From positions 3,470,001-3,534,000 of the forward strand of contig NC_079884.1 of the NCBI RefSeq assembly GCF_029227915.1: a stretch of 64,000 nt of DNA, in the 5' to 3' direction. This document shows positions 8,476 to 20,600 of this stretch, piece after piece; the first letter of the stretch is position 1, and each line of letters opens with the position of its first letter. The notes under the pieces were generated by a model. The model had not been told where the DNA came from, made no database searches, and saw only the letters and a list, made by a program, of their open reading frames with translations. The position numbers and the translations under genes are program-made. The DNA comes from Hydractinia symbiolongicarpus. Taxonomy: Eukaryota > Cnidaria > Hydrozoa > Anthoathecata > Hydractiniidae.

Positions 8476-11400
8476 CCAAGCCCGGGATTTACGGGAAATC
8501 GCGGGTTTTCGTTTGCCGGCGATTAAACTTCTTTTATTCAGCGTCTCATCAAAAATGAAAACATTTTTAAAAACTACAAGTCTTATGCGTTTTAGTGGTG
8601 AAAAAATAATTTAAAAAATCGTTCTGGAAATGAGTTTACTCCCTGGGTACTTTCTTTGTATACTTTTGACTATACGGGCCGAGTCCGGGATTTACGGGAA
8701 ATCGCAGGTTTTCGTTTGCCGGCGATTAAACTGCTTTTATTCAGCGTCTCATCAAAAATGAAAACATTCTTGAAAACTACAAGTCTCATGAGTTTTAGTG
8801 GTGAAATAATAATTTAAAAAATCGTTTGGGAAATGAGTTTACTCCCTGGGTACTTTCTTTGTATACTTTTGACTATACGGGCCGAGTCCAAGATTTACGG
8901 GAAATCGCAGGTTTTCGTTTGCCGGCGATTAAACTTCTTTTATTCACCGTCTCATCAAAAATGAAAACATTTTTAAAAACTACAAGTCTCATGTGTTTTA
9001 GTGCTGAAAAAATAATTTAAAAAATCGTTCGGGAAATGAGTTTACTCCCTGGGTACTTTCTTTGTATACTTTTGACTATGCGGGCCGAGTCCGGGGTTTA
9101 CGGGAAATGGCGGGTTTTCGTTTGCCGGCGATTAAACTTCTTTTATTCAGCGTCTCATCAAAAATGAAAACATTTTTAAAAACTACAAGTCTTATGCGTC
9201 TTAGTGGTGAAAAAGTAATTTAAAAAATCGTTCGGGAAATGAGTTTACTCCCTGGGTACTTTCTTTGTATACTTTTGACTATACGTGCCAAGCCCGGGAT
9301 TTACGGGAAATCGCGGGTTTTCGTTTGCCGGCGATTAAACTGCTTTTATTCAGCGTCTCATCAAAAATGAAAACATTCTTGAAAACTACAAGTCTCATAC
9401 GTTTTAGTGGTGAAATAATAATTTAAAAAATCGTTTGGGAAATGAGTTTACTCCCTGGGTACTTTCTTTGTATACTTTTGACTATACGGGCCGAGTCTGG
9501 GATTTACGGGAAATCGCAGGTTTTCGTTTGCCGGCGATTAAACTGCTTTTATTCAGCGTCTCATCAAAAATGAAAACATTCTTGAAAACTACAAGTCTCA
9601 TGAGTTTTAGTGGTCAAATAATAATTTAAAAAATCGTTTGGGAAATGAGTTTACTCCCTGGGTACTTTCTTTGTATACTTTTGACTATACGGGCCGAGTC
9701 CAGGATTTACGGGAAATCGCAGGTTTTCGTTTGCCGGCGATTAAACTTCTTTTATTCACCGTCTCATCAAAAATGAAAACATTTTTAAAAACTACAAGTC
9801 TCATGCGTTTTAGTGCTGAAAAAATAATTTAAAAAATCGTTCGGGAAATGAGTTTACTCCCTGGGTACTTTCTTTGTATACTTTTGACTATGCGGGCCGA
9901 GTCCGTGGTTTACGGGAAATGGCGGGTTTTCGTTTGCCGGCGATTAAACTTCTTTTATTCAGCGTCTCATCAAAAATGAAAACATTTTTAAAAACTACAA
10001 GTCTTATGCGTCTTAGTGGTGAAATAGTAATTTAAAAAATCGTTCTGGAAATGAGTTTACTCACAGGGACTTTCTTTGTATACATTCGACTATTCGTGCC
10101 AAGCCCGGGATTTACGGGAAATCGCGGGTTTTCGTTTGCCGGCGATTAAACTGCTTTTATTCAGCGTCTCATCAAAAATGAAAACATTCTTGAAAACTAC
10201 AAGTCTCATGCGTTTTAGTGGTGAAATAATAATTTAAAAAATCGTTTGGGAAATGACTTTACTCCCTGGGTACTTTCTTTGTATACTTTTGACTATACGG
10301 GCCGAGTCCAGGATTTACGGGAAATCGCAGGTTTTCGTTTGCCGGCGATTAAACTTCTTTTATTCAGCGTCTCATCAAAAATGAAAACATTTTTAAAAAC
10401 TACAAGTCTCATGCGTTTTAGTGGTGAAAAAGTAATTTAAAAAATCGTTCTGGAAATGAGTTTACTCCCTGGGTACTTTCTTTGTATACTTTTGACTATA
10501 CGGGCCGAGTCCGGGATTTAGGGAAATCGCGGGTTTTCGTTTGCCGGCGATTAAACTGCTTTTATTCAGCGTCTCATCAAAAATGAAAACATTCTTGAAA
10601 ACTACAAGTCTCGTGCGTTTTAGTGGTGAAATAATAATTTAAAAAATCGTTTGGGAAATGAGTTTACTCCCTGGGTACTTTCTTTGTATACTTTTGACTA
10701 TACGGGCCGAGTCCACGATTTACGGGAAATCGCAGGATTTCGTTTGCCGGCGATTAAACTTCTTTTATTCAGCGTCTTATCAAAAATGAAAACATTTTTA
10801 AAAACTACAAGTCTCATGCGTTTTAGTGGTGAAAAAGTAATTTAAAAAATCGTTCGGGAAATGAGTTTACTCCCTGGGTACTTTCTTTGTATACTTTTGA
10901 CTATACGGGCCGAGTCCGGGATTTAGGGAAATCGCAGGTTTTCGTTTGCCGGCGATTAAACTGCTTTTATTCAGCGTCTTATTAAAAATAAAAACATTTT
11001 TAAAAACTACAAGTCTCATGCGTTTTAGTGGTGAAAAAGTAATTTAAAAAATCGTTCGGGAAATGAGTTTACTCCCTGGGTACTTTCTTTGTATACTTTT
11101 GAATATACGGGCCAAGCCGGGATTTACGGGAAATCTCGGGTTTTCGTTTGCCGGCGATTAAACTTCTTTTATTCAGCGTCTCATCAAAAATCAAAACATT
11201 TTTAAAAACTACAGGTCTTATGCGTTTTAGTGGTGAAAAAATAATTTAAAAAATCGTTCTGGAAATGAGTTTACTCACAGGGTACTTTCTTTGTATACAT
11301 TCGACTATACGTGCCAAGCCCGGCATTTACGGGAAATCGCGGGTTTTCGTTTGCCGGCGATTAAACTGCTTTTATTCAGCGTCTCATCAAAAATGAAAAC

Positions 11401-11435
11401 ATTCTTGAAAACTACTTGAAAACTAGTAATTTAAA
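11401..11435 (+). repeat. Rearranged short monomer with 10-bp duplication
   Basis: TTGAAAACTA occurs at 11405-11414 and again at 11416-11425, and the sequence then jumps to GTAATTTAAAAAATCG. The normal CAAGTCTCATGCG...GTGGTG segment is missing. It looks like a local deletion with templated filler. Confidence 0.8.
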
Positions 11436-13663
11436 AAATCGTTCGGGAAATGAGTTTACTCCCTGGGTACTTTCTTTGTATACTTTTGACTATACGGGCC
11501 GAGTCCGGGATTTAGGGAAATCGCAGGTTTTCGTTTGCCGGCGATTAAACTGCTTTTATTCAGCGTCTTATCAAAAATGAAAACATTTTTAAAAACTACA
11601 AGTCTCATGCGTTTTAGTGGTAAAAAAGTAATTTAAAAAATCGTTCGGGAAATGAGTTTACTCCCTGGGTACTTTCTTTGTATACTTTTGAATATACGGG
11701 CCAAGCCGGGATTTACGGGAAATCGCGGGTTTTCGTTTGCCGGCGATTAAACTTCTTTTATTCAGCGTCTCATCAAAAATCAAAACATTTTTAAAAACTA
11801 CAGGTCTTATGCGTTTTAGTGGTGAAAAAATAATTTAAAAAATCGTTCTGGAAATGAGTTTACTCACAGGGTACTTTCTTTGTATACATTCGACTATACG
11901 TGCCAAGCCCGGGATTTACGGGAAATCGCGGGTTTTCGTTTGCCGGCGATTAAACTGCTTTTATTCAGCGTCTCATCAAAAATGAAAACATTCTTGAAAA
12001 CTACATGTCTCATGCGTTTTAGTGGTGAAATAATAATTTAAAAAATCGTTTGGGAAATCAGTTTACTCCCTGGGTACTTTCTTTGTATACTTTTGACTAT
12101 ACGGGCAGAGTCCAGGATTTACGGGAAATCGCAGGTTTTCGTTTGCCGGCGATTAAACTTCTTTTATTCAGCGTCTCATCAAAAATGAAAACATTTTTAA
12201 AAACTACAAGTCTCGTGCGTTTTAGAGGTGAAAAAGTAATTTAAAAAATCGTTCGGGAAATGAGTTTACTCCCTGGGTACTTTCTTTGTATACTTTTGAC
12301 TATACGGGCCAAGCCGGGATTTACGGGAAATCGCGGGTTTTCGTTTGCCGGCGATTAAACTTCTTTTATTCAGCGTCTCATCAAAAATGAAAACATTTTT
12401 AAAAACTACAAGTCTTATGCGTTTTAGTGGTGAAAAAATAATTTAAAAAATCGTTCTGGAAATGAGTTTACTCACAGGGTACTTTCTTTGTATACATTCG
12501 ACTATACGGGCCAAGCCCGGGATTTACGGGAAATCGCGGGTTTTCGTTTTCCGGCGATTAAACCTCTTTCATTAAGCGTCTCATCAAAAATGAAAACATT
12601 TTTGAAAACTACAAGTTTCATGCGTTTTAGTGGTGAAAAAAAAATTTAAAAAATCGTTCGGGAAATGAGTTTACTTCCTGGGTACTTTCTTTGTATACTT
12701 TTGACTATACGGGCCAAGCCCGGGATTTACGGGAAATCGCGGGTTTTCGTTTGCCGGCGATTAAACTGCTTTTATTCAGCGTCTCATCAAAAATGAAAAC
12801 ATTCTTGAAAACTACAAGTCTCATGCGTTTTAGTGGTGAAATAATAATTTAAAAAATCGTTTTGGAAATGAGTTTAATCCCTGGGTACTTTCTTTGTATA
12901 CTTTCGACTATACGGGCCGAGTCCGGGATTTAGGGAAATCGCAGGTTTTCGTTTGCCGGCAATTAAACCGCTTTTATTCAGCGTCTCATCAAAAATGAAA
13001 ACATTTTTGAAAACTACAAGTATCATGCGTTTTAGTGGTGAAAAAGTAATTTAAAAAATCGTTCGGGAAATGAGTTTACTCCCTGGGTACTTTCTTTGTA
13101 TACTTTTGACTATACGGGCCGAGTCCAGGATTTACGGGAAATCACAGGTTTTCGTTTGCCGGCGATTAAACTTCTTTTATTCAGCGTCTTATCAAAAATG
13201 AAAACATTTTTAAAAACTACAAGTTTCATGCGTTTTAGTGGTGAAAAAGTAATTTAAAAAATCGTTCGGGAAATGAGTTTACTCCCTGGGTACTTTCTTT
13301 GTATACTTTTGAATATACGGGCCAAGCCGGTATTTACGGGAAATCGCGGGTTTTCGTTTGCCGGCGATTAAACTTCTTTTATTCAGCGTCTCATCAAAAA
13401 TGAAAACATTTTTAAAAACTACAGGTTTTATGCGTTTTAGTGGTGAAAAAATAATTTAAAAAATCGTTCGGGAAATGAGTTTACTCACAGGGTACTTTCT
13501 TTGTATACTTTTGACTATACGGGCCGAGTCCGGGATTTACGGGAAATCGCGGATTTTCGTTTGCCGGCGATTAAACTTCTTTTATTCAGCGTCCCATCAA
13601 ATATGAAAATATTTTTGAAAACTACAAGTCTCATGCGTTTAGTGGTAAAAAAATAATATAAAA

Positions 13664-13690
13664 AATCGTTTGGGAAATCGCAGGTTTTCG
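13664..13690 (+). repeat. Short monomer (~131 bp) from deletion between GGGAAAT repeats
   Basis: TCGTTTGGGAAAT is joined directly to CGCAGGTTTTCG. In a full monomer GGGAAAT occurs twice, 71 bp apart, once before GAGTTTACTCC and once before CGCGGG. This joint removes exactly one copy and the 64 bp between them. The distance between successive GTC(C/T)(C/T)ATC landmarks here is 131 bp (13591 to 13722), as predicted. Confidence 0.85.
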
Positions 13691-16600
13691 TTTGCCGGCG
13701 ATTAAACTTCTTTTATTCAGCGTCTTATCAAAAATGAAAACATTTTTAAAACTACAAGCCTCATGCGTTTTAGTGGTGAAAAAGTAATTTAAAAAATCGT
13801 TCGGGAAATGAGTTTACTCCCTGCGTACTTTCTTTGTATACTTTTGAATATACGGGCCAAGCCGGTATTTACGGGAAATCGCGGGTTTTCGTTTGCCGGC
13901 GATTAAACTTCTTTTATTCAGCGTCTCATCAAAAATGAAAACATTTTTAAAAACTACAGGTCTTATGCGTTTTAGTGGTGAAAAAATAATTCAAAAAATC
14001 GTTCGGGAAATGAGTTTACTCACAGGGTACTTTCTTTGTATACTTTTGACTATACGGGCCGAGTCCGGGATTTACGGGAAATCGCGGATTTTCGTTTGCC
14101 GGCGATTAAACTTCTTTTATTCAGCGTCCCATCAAATATGAAAATATTTTTGAAAACTACAAGTCTCATGCGTTTAGTGGTAAAAAAAAAATATAAAAAA
14201 TCGTTCGGGAAATGAGTTTACTCCCTGGGTACTTTCTTTGTATACTTTTGACTATACCGGCCAAGCCCGGGATATACGGGAAATCGCGGCTTTTCGTTTG
14301 CCAGCGAATAAACTTCTTTTATTCAGCGTCTCATCAAAAATGAAAACATTTTTAAAAACTACAAGTCTTATGCGTTTTAGTGGTGAAAAAATAATTTAAA
14401 AAATCGTTCTGGAAATGAGTTAACTCCCTGGGTACTTTCTTTGTATACTTTTGACTATACGGGCCGAGTCCGGGATTTACGGGAAATCGCGGATTTTCGT
14501 TTGCCGGCGATTAAACTTCTTTTATTCAGCGTCCCATCAAATATGAAAATATTTTTGAAAACTACAAGTCTCATGCGTTTAGTGGTAAAAAAAAAATATA
14601 AAAAATCGTTCGGGAAATGAGTTTACTCCCTGGGTACTTTCTTTGTATACTTTTGACTATACCGGCCAAGCCCGGGATATACGGGAAATCGCGGCTTTTC
14701 GTTTGCCAGCGAATAAACTTCTTTTATTCAGTGTCTCATCAAAAATGAAAACATTTTTAAAAACTAAAAGTCTTATGCGTTTTAGTGGTGAAAAAATAAT
14801 TTAAAAAATCGTTCTGGAAATGAGTTTACTCCCTGGGTACTTTCTTTGTATACTTTTGACTATACGGGCCGAGTCCGGGATTTACGGGAAATCGCGGATT
14901 TTCGTTTGCCGGCGATTAAACTTCTTTTATTCAGCGTCCCATCAAATATGAAAATATTTTTGAAAACTACAAGTCTCATGCGTTTAGTGGTAAAAAAATA
15001 ATATAAAAAATCGTTCGGGAAATGAGTTTACTCCCTGGGTACTTTATTTGTATACTTTTGACTATACGGGCCAAGCCTGGGATATACGGGAAATCGCGGG
15101 TTTTCGTTTGCCAGCGATAAACTTCTTTTATTCAGCGTCTCATCAAAAATGAAAACATTTTTAAAAACTACAAGTCTTATGCGTTTTAGTGGTGAAAAAA
15201 TAATTTAAAAAATCGTTCTGGAAATGAGTTTACTCCCTGGGTACTTTCTTTGTATACTTTTGACTATACGGGCCGAGTCCGGGATTTAGGGAAATCGCAG
15301 GTTTTCGTTTGCCGGCGATTAAACTGCTTTTATTCAGCGTCTCATCAAAAATGAAAACATTTTTGAAAACTACAAGTCTCATGCGTTTTAGTGGTGAAAT
15401 AATAATTTAAAAAATCGTTTGTGAAATGAGTTTACTCCCTGGTTACTTTCTTTGTATACTTTTGACTATACGGACCGAGTCCAGGATTTACGGGAAATCG
15501 CAGGTTTTCGTTTGCCGGCGATTACACTTCTTTTATTCAGCGTCTTATCAAAAATGAAAACATTTTTAAAAACTACAAGTCTCATGCGTTTTAGTGGTGA
15601 AAAAGTAATTTAAAAAATCGTTCGGGAAATGAGTATACTCCCTGGGGACTTTCTTTGTATACTTTTGAATATACGGGCCAAGCCGGGATTTACGGGAAAT
15701 CGCGGGTTTTCGTTTGCCGGCGATTAAACTTCTTTTATTCAGCGTCTCATCAAAAATGAAAACATTTTTAAAAACTACAGGTCTTATGAGTTATAGTGGT
15801 GAAAAAATAATTAAATAAATCGTTCTGGAAATGAGTTTACTCACAGGGTACTTTCTTTGTATACATTCGACTATACGGGCCAAGCCCGGGATTTACGGGA
15901 AATCGCGGGTATTCGTTTTCCGGCGATTAAACCTCTTTTATTAAGCGTCTCATCAAAAATGAAAACATTTTTGAAAACTACAAGTCTCATGCGTTTTAGT
16001 GGTGAAAAAAAAATTTAAAAAATCGTTCGGGAAATGAGTTTACTCCCTGGGTACTTTCTTTGTATACATTCGACTATACGGGCCAAGCCCCAGATTTACG
16101 GGAAAACGCGGGATTTCGTTTGCCGGCGATTAAACCTCTTTCATTAAGCGTCTCATCAAAAATGAAAACATTTTTAAAAACTACAAGTCTCATGCGTTTT
16201 AGTGCTGAAAAAATAATTTAAAAAATCGTTCGGGAAATGAGTTTACTCCCTGGGTACTTTCTTTGTATACTTTTGACTATACGGGCCGAGTCCAGGATTT
16301 ACGGGAAATCGCAGGTTTTCGTTTGCCGGCGATTAAACTTCTTTTATTCAGCGTCTTATCAAAAATGAAAACATTTTTAAAAACTACAAGTCTCATGCGT
16401 TTTAGTGGTGAAAAAGTAATTTAAAAAATCGTTCGGGAAATGAGTTTACTCCCTGGGTACTTTCTTTGTATACTTTTGAATATACGGGCCAAGCCGGTAT
16501 TTACGGGAAATCGCGGGTTTTCGTTTGCCGGCGATTAAACTTCTTTTATTCAGCGTCTCATCAAAAATGAAAACATTTTGAAAACTACAAGTCTCATGCG

Positions 16601-17442
16601 TTTTAGTGGTGAAAAAATAATTTAAAAAATCGTTCGGGAAATGAGTTTACTCTCTGGGTACTTTCTTTGTATACTTTTTACTATACGGGCCGAGTCCGGG
16701 ATTTACGGGAAATCGCGGGATTTCGTTTGCCGGCGATTAAACCTCTTTCATTAAGCGTCTCATCAAAAATGAAAACATTTTGAAAACTACAAGTCTCATG
16801 CGTTTTAGTGGTGAAAAAATAATTTAAAAAATCGTTCGGGAAATGAGTTTACTCTCTGGGTACTTTCTTTGTATACTTTTTACTATACGGGCCGAGTCCG
16901 GGATTTACGGGAAATCGCGGATTTTCGTTTGCCGGCGATTAAACTTCTTTTATTCAGCGTCCCATCAAATATGAAAATATTTTTGAGAACTGCAAGTCTC
17001 ATGCGTTTAGTGGTAAAAAAATAATATAAAAAATCGTTCGGGAAATGAGTTTACTCCCTGGGTACTTTCTTTGTATACTTTTGACTATACGGGCCAGGCC
17101 CGGGATATACGGGAAATCGCGGGTTTTCGTTTGCCGGCGATTAAACTTCTTTTATTCAGCGTCTCATCAAAAATGAAAACATTTTTAAAAACTACAAGTC
17201 TTATGCGTTTTAGTGGTGGAAAAATAATTTAAAAAATCGTTCTGAAAATGAGTTTACTCCCTGGGTACTTTCTTTGTATACTTTTGACTATACGGGCCGA
17301 GTCCGGGATTTAGGGAAATCGCAGGTTTTCGTTTGCCGGCGATTAAACTGCTTTTATTCAGCGTCTCATCAAAAATGAAAACATTTTTAAAAACTACAAG
17401 TCTCATGGGCTTTAGTGGTGAAATAGTAATTTAAAAAATCGT

Positions 17443-17645
17443 TTGGGAAATGAGTTTACTCCCTGGGTACTTTCTTTGTATACTTTTGACTATACGGGCC
17501 GAGTACGGGATTTACGGGAAATTGCGGGTTTTCGTTTGCCGGCGATTAAACTTCTTTTATTCAACGTCTCATCAAAAATGAAAACATTTTTAAAAACTAC
17601 AAGTCTCATGGGCTTTAGTGGTGAAATAGTAATTTAAAAAATCGT
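17443..17645 (+). repeat. Representative 203-bp monomer
   Basis: From one TTTGGGAAATGAG landmark to the next is exactly 203 bp (17443 to 17646). This monomer is of the TTCAACGTCTC / TCATGGGC subtype. Together with its right neighbour (GAGACCAAGATTTACGGG, CAGGGTCTC) it forms a distinctive two-monomer marker. That pair recurs with the first monomer starting at 19266, 22509, 24332, 30004, 35272, 36690, 39122 and 40946, nine copies in all. Confidence 0.9.
17574..17591 (+). repeat. AT hairpin present in nearly every monomer (example)
   Basis: AAAAATG, loop AAAA, CATTTTT: a perfect 7-bp inverted repeat with a 4-base loop. Most monomers in both arms carry it. A common variant subtype has AAATAT, GAAA, ATATTT instead (for example 13599-13614), also a perfect inverted repeat. 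Several duplication joints fall in or next to this element. Confidence 0.8.
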
Positions 17646-20600
17646 TTGGGAAATGAGTTTACTCCCTGGGTACTTTCTTTGTATACTTTTGACTATACGG
17701 GCCGAGACCAAGATTTACGGGAAGTCGCGGGTTTTCGTTTGCCGGCGATTAAACTTCTTTTATTCAGGGTCTCATCAAAAATGAAAACATTTTTAAAAAC
17801 TACAAGTCTCATGGGCTTTAATGGTGAAATAATAATTTAAAAAATCGTTCGGGAAATGAGTTTACTCCCTGGGTACTTTCTTTGTATACTTTTGACTATA
17901 CGGGCCAGGCCCGGGATATACGGGAAATCGCGGGATTTCGTTTGCCGGCGATTAAACCTCTTTCATTAAGCGTCTCATCAAAAATGAAAACATTTTTAAA
18001 AACTACAAGTCTCATGCGTTTTAGTGGTGAAAAAATAATTTAAAAAATCGTTCGGGAAATGAGTTTACTCCCTGGGTACTTTCTTTGTATACTTTTGACT
18101 ATACGGGCCGAGTCCAGGATTTACGGGAAATCGCAGGTTTTCGTTTGCCGGCGATTAAACTTCTTTTATTCAGCGTCTTATCAAAAATGAAAACATTTTT
18201 AAAAACTACAAGTCTCATGCGTTTTAGTGGTGAAAAAGTAATTTAAAAAATCGTTCGGGAAATGAGTTTACTCCCTGGGTACTTTCTTTGTATACTTTTG
18301 AATATACGGGCCAAGCCGGTATTTACGGGAAATCGCGGGTTTTCGTTTGCCGGCGATTAAACTTCTTTTATTCAGCGTCTCATCAAAAATGAAAACATTT
18401 TTAAAAACTACAAGTCTCATGCGTTTTAGTGGTAAAAAAAAAATTTAAAAAATCGTTCGGGAAATGAGTTTACTCCCTGGGTACTTTCTTTGTATACATT
18501 CGACTATACGGGCCAAGCCCCGGATTTACGGGAAAACGCGGGATTTCGTTTGCCGGCGATTAAACCTCTTTCATTAAGCGTCTCATCAAAAATGAAAACA
18601 TTTTGAAAACTACAAGTCTCATGCGTTTTAGTGGTGAAAAAATAATTTAAAAAATCGTTCGGGAAATGAGTTTACTCTCTGGGTACTTTCTTTGTATACT
18701 TTTTACTATACGGGCCGAGTCCGGGATTTACGGGAAATCGCGGATTTTCGTTTGCCGGCGATTAAACTTCTTTTATTCAGCGTCCCATCAAATATGAAAA
18801 TATTTTTGAGAACTGCAAGTCTCATGCATTTAGTGGTAAAAAAATAATATAAAAAATCGTTCGGGAAATGAGTTTACTCCCTGGGTACTTTCTTTGTATA
18901 CTTTTGACTATACGGGCCAGGCCCGGGATATACGGGAAATCGCGGGTTTTCGTTTGCCGGCGATTAAACTTCTTTTATTCAGCGTCTCATCAAAAATGAA
19001 AACATTTTTAAAAACTACAAGTCTTATGCGTTTTAGTGGTGGAAAAATAATTTAAAAAATCGTTCTGAAAATGAGTTTACTCCCTGGGTACTTTCTTTGT
19101 ATACTTTTGACTATACGGGCCGAGTCCGGGATTTAGGGAAATCGCAGGTTTTCGTTTGCCGGCGATTAAACTGCTTTTATTCAGCGTCTCATCAAAAATG
19201 AAAACATTTTTAAAAACTACAAGTCTCATGGGCTTTAGTGGTGAAATAGTAATTTAAAAAATCGTTTGGGAAATGAGTTTACTCCCTGGGTACTTTCTTT
19301 GTATACTTTTGACTATACGGGCCGAGTACGGGATTTACGGGAAATTGCGGGTTTTCGTTTGCCGGCGATTAAACTTCTTTTATTCAACGTCTCATCAAAA
19401 ATGAAAACATTTTTAAAAACTACAAGTCTCATGGGCTTTAGTGGTGAAATAGTAATTTAAAAAATCGTTTGGGAAATGAGTTTACTCCCTGGGTACTTTC
19501 TTTGTATACTTTTGACTATACGGGCCGAGACCAAGATTTACGGGAAGTCGCGGGTTTTCGTTTGCCGGCGATTAAACTTCTTTTATTCAGGGTCTCATCA
19601 AAAATGAAAACATTTTTAAAAACTACAAGTCTCATGGGCTTTAATGGTGAAATAATAATTTAAAAAATCGTTCGGGAAATGAGTTTACTCCCTGGGTACT
19701 TTCTTTGTATACTTTTGACTATACGGGCCAGGCCCGGGATATACGGGAAATCGCGGGTTTTCGTTTGCCGGCGATTAAACTTCTTTTATTCAGCGTCTCA
19801 TCAAAAATGAAAACATTTTTAAAAACTACAAGTCTTATGCGTTTTAGTGGTGAAAAAATAATTTAAAAAATCGTTCTGAAAATGAGTTTACTCCCTGGGT
19901 ACTTTCTTTGTATACTTTTGACTATACGGGCCGAGTCCGGGATTTAGGGAAATCGCAGGTTTTCGTTTGCCGGCGATTAAACTGCTTTTATTCAGCGTCT
20001 CATCAAAAATGAAAACATTTTTAAAAACTACAAGTCTCATGGGCTTTAGTGGTGAAATAGTAATTTAAAAAATCGTTTGGGAAATGAGTTTACTCCCTGG
20101 GTACTTTCTTTGTATACTTTTGACTATACGGGCCGAGACCGGGATTTACGGGAAGTCGCGGGTTTTCGTTTGCCGGCGATTAAACTGCTTTTATTCAGGG
20201 TCTCATTAAAAATGAAAACATTTTTAAAAACTACAAGTCTCATGGGCTTTAATGGTGAAAAAATAATTTAAAAAATCGTTCGGGAAATGAGTTTACACCT
20301 TGGATACTTTCTTTGTATACTTTTCACCATACGGGCCGAGTCCAGGATTTACGGGAAATCGCAGGTTTTCGTTTGCCGGCGATTAAACTTCTTTCATTCA
20401 GCGTCTCATCAAAAATGAAAACATTTATGAAAACTACAAGTCTCATGCGTTTTAGTGGTGAAAAAATAATTGAAAAAGTCGTTCGGGAAATGAGTTTACT
20501 CCCTGGGTACTTTCTTTGTATACTTTTGATTATACGGACCGAGTCCGGGGTTTACGGGAAATGGCGGGTTTTCGTTTGCCGGCGATTAAACTTCTTTTAT

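Larger units (their letters stand above)
8456..17370 (+). repeat. Proximal, mixed part of right arm
   Basis: Monomers of several subtypes alternate without one dominant long unit. Two-monomer alternation is seen in places, for example near-identical monomers at 10246 and 10651, 405 bp apart. Several aberrant monomers are concentrated here (near 11,405-11,425 and 13,671). The CCCATCAAATATG subtype appears first near 13,590 and then repeats. The block at about 15.2-16.5 kb recurs near 27.8-29.2 kb and 33.2-34.5 kb. The part next to the retroelement looks less homogenised than the distal array. Confidence 0.7.

Noticed and set aside
17505-17530. E2F-like motif (ACGGGAAA / GGCGGG)
   Set aside because: This is only a partial match to TTTSSCGC-type sites, in a satellite with no adjacent gene; such words arise easily in this CG-rich part.
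17525-17550. CENP-B box-like sequence (TTTTCGTTTGCCGGCG)
   Set aside because: It has TTCG followed by a CGG-containing part, but lacks the required central A and the CGGG spacing of the CENP-B core. A centromeric role cannot be claimed from sequence.
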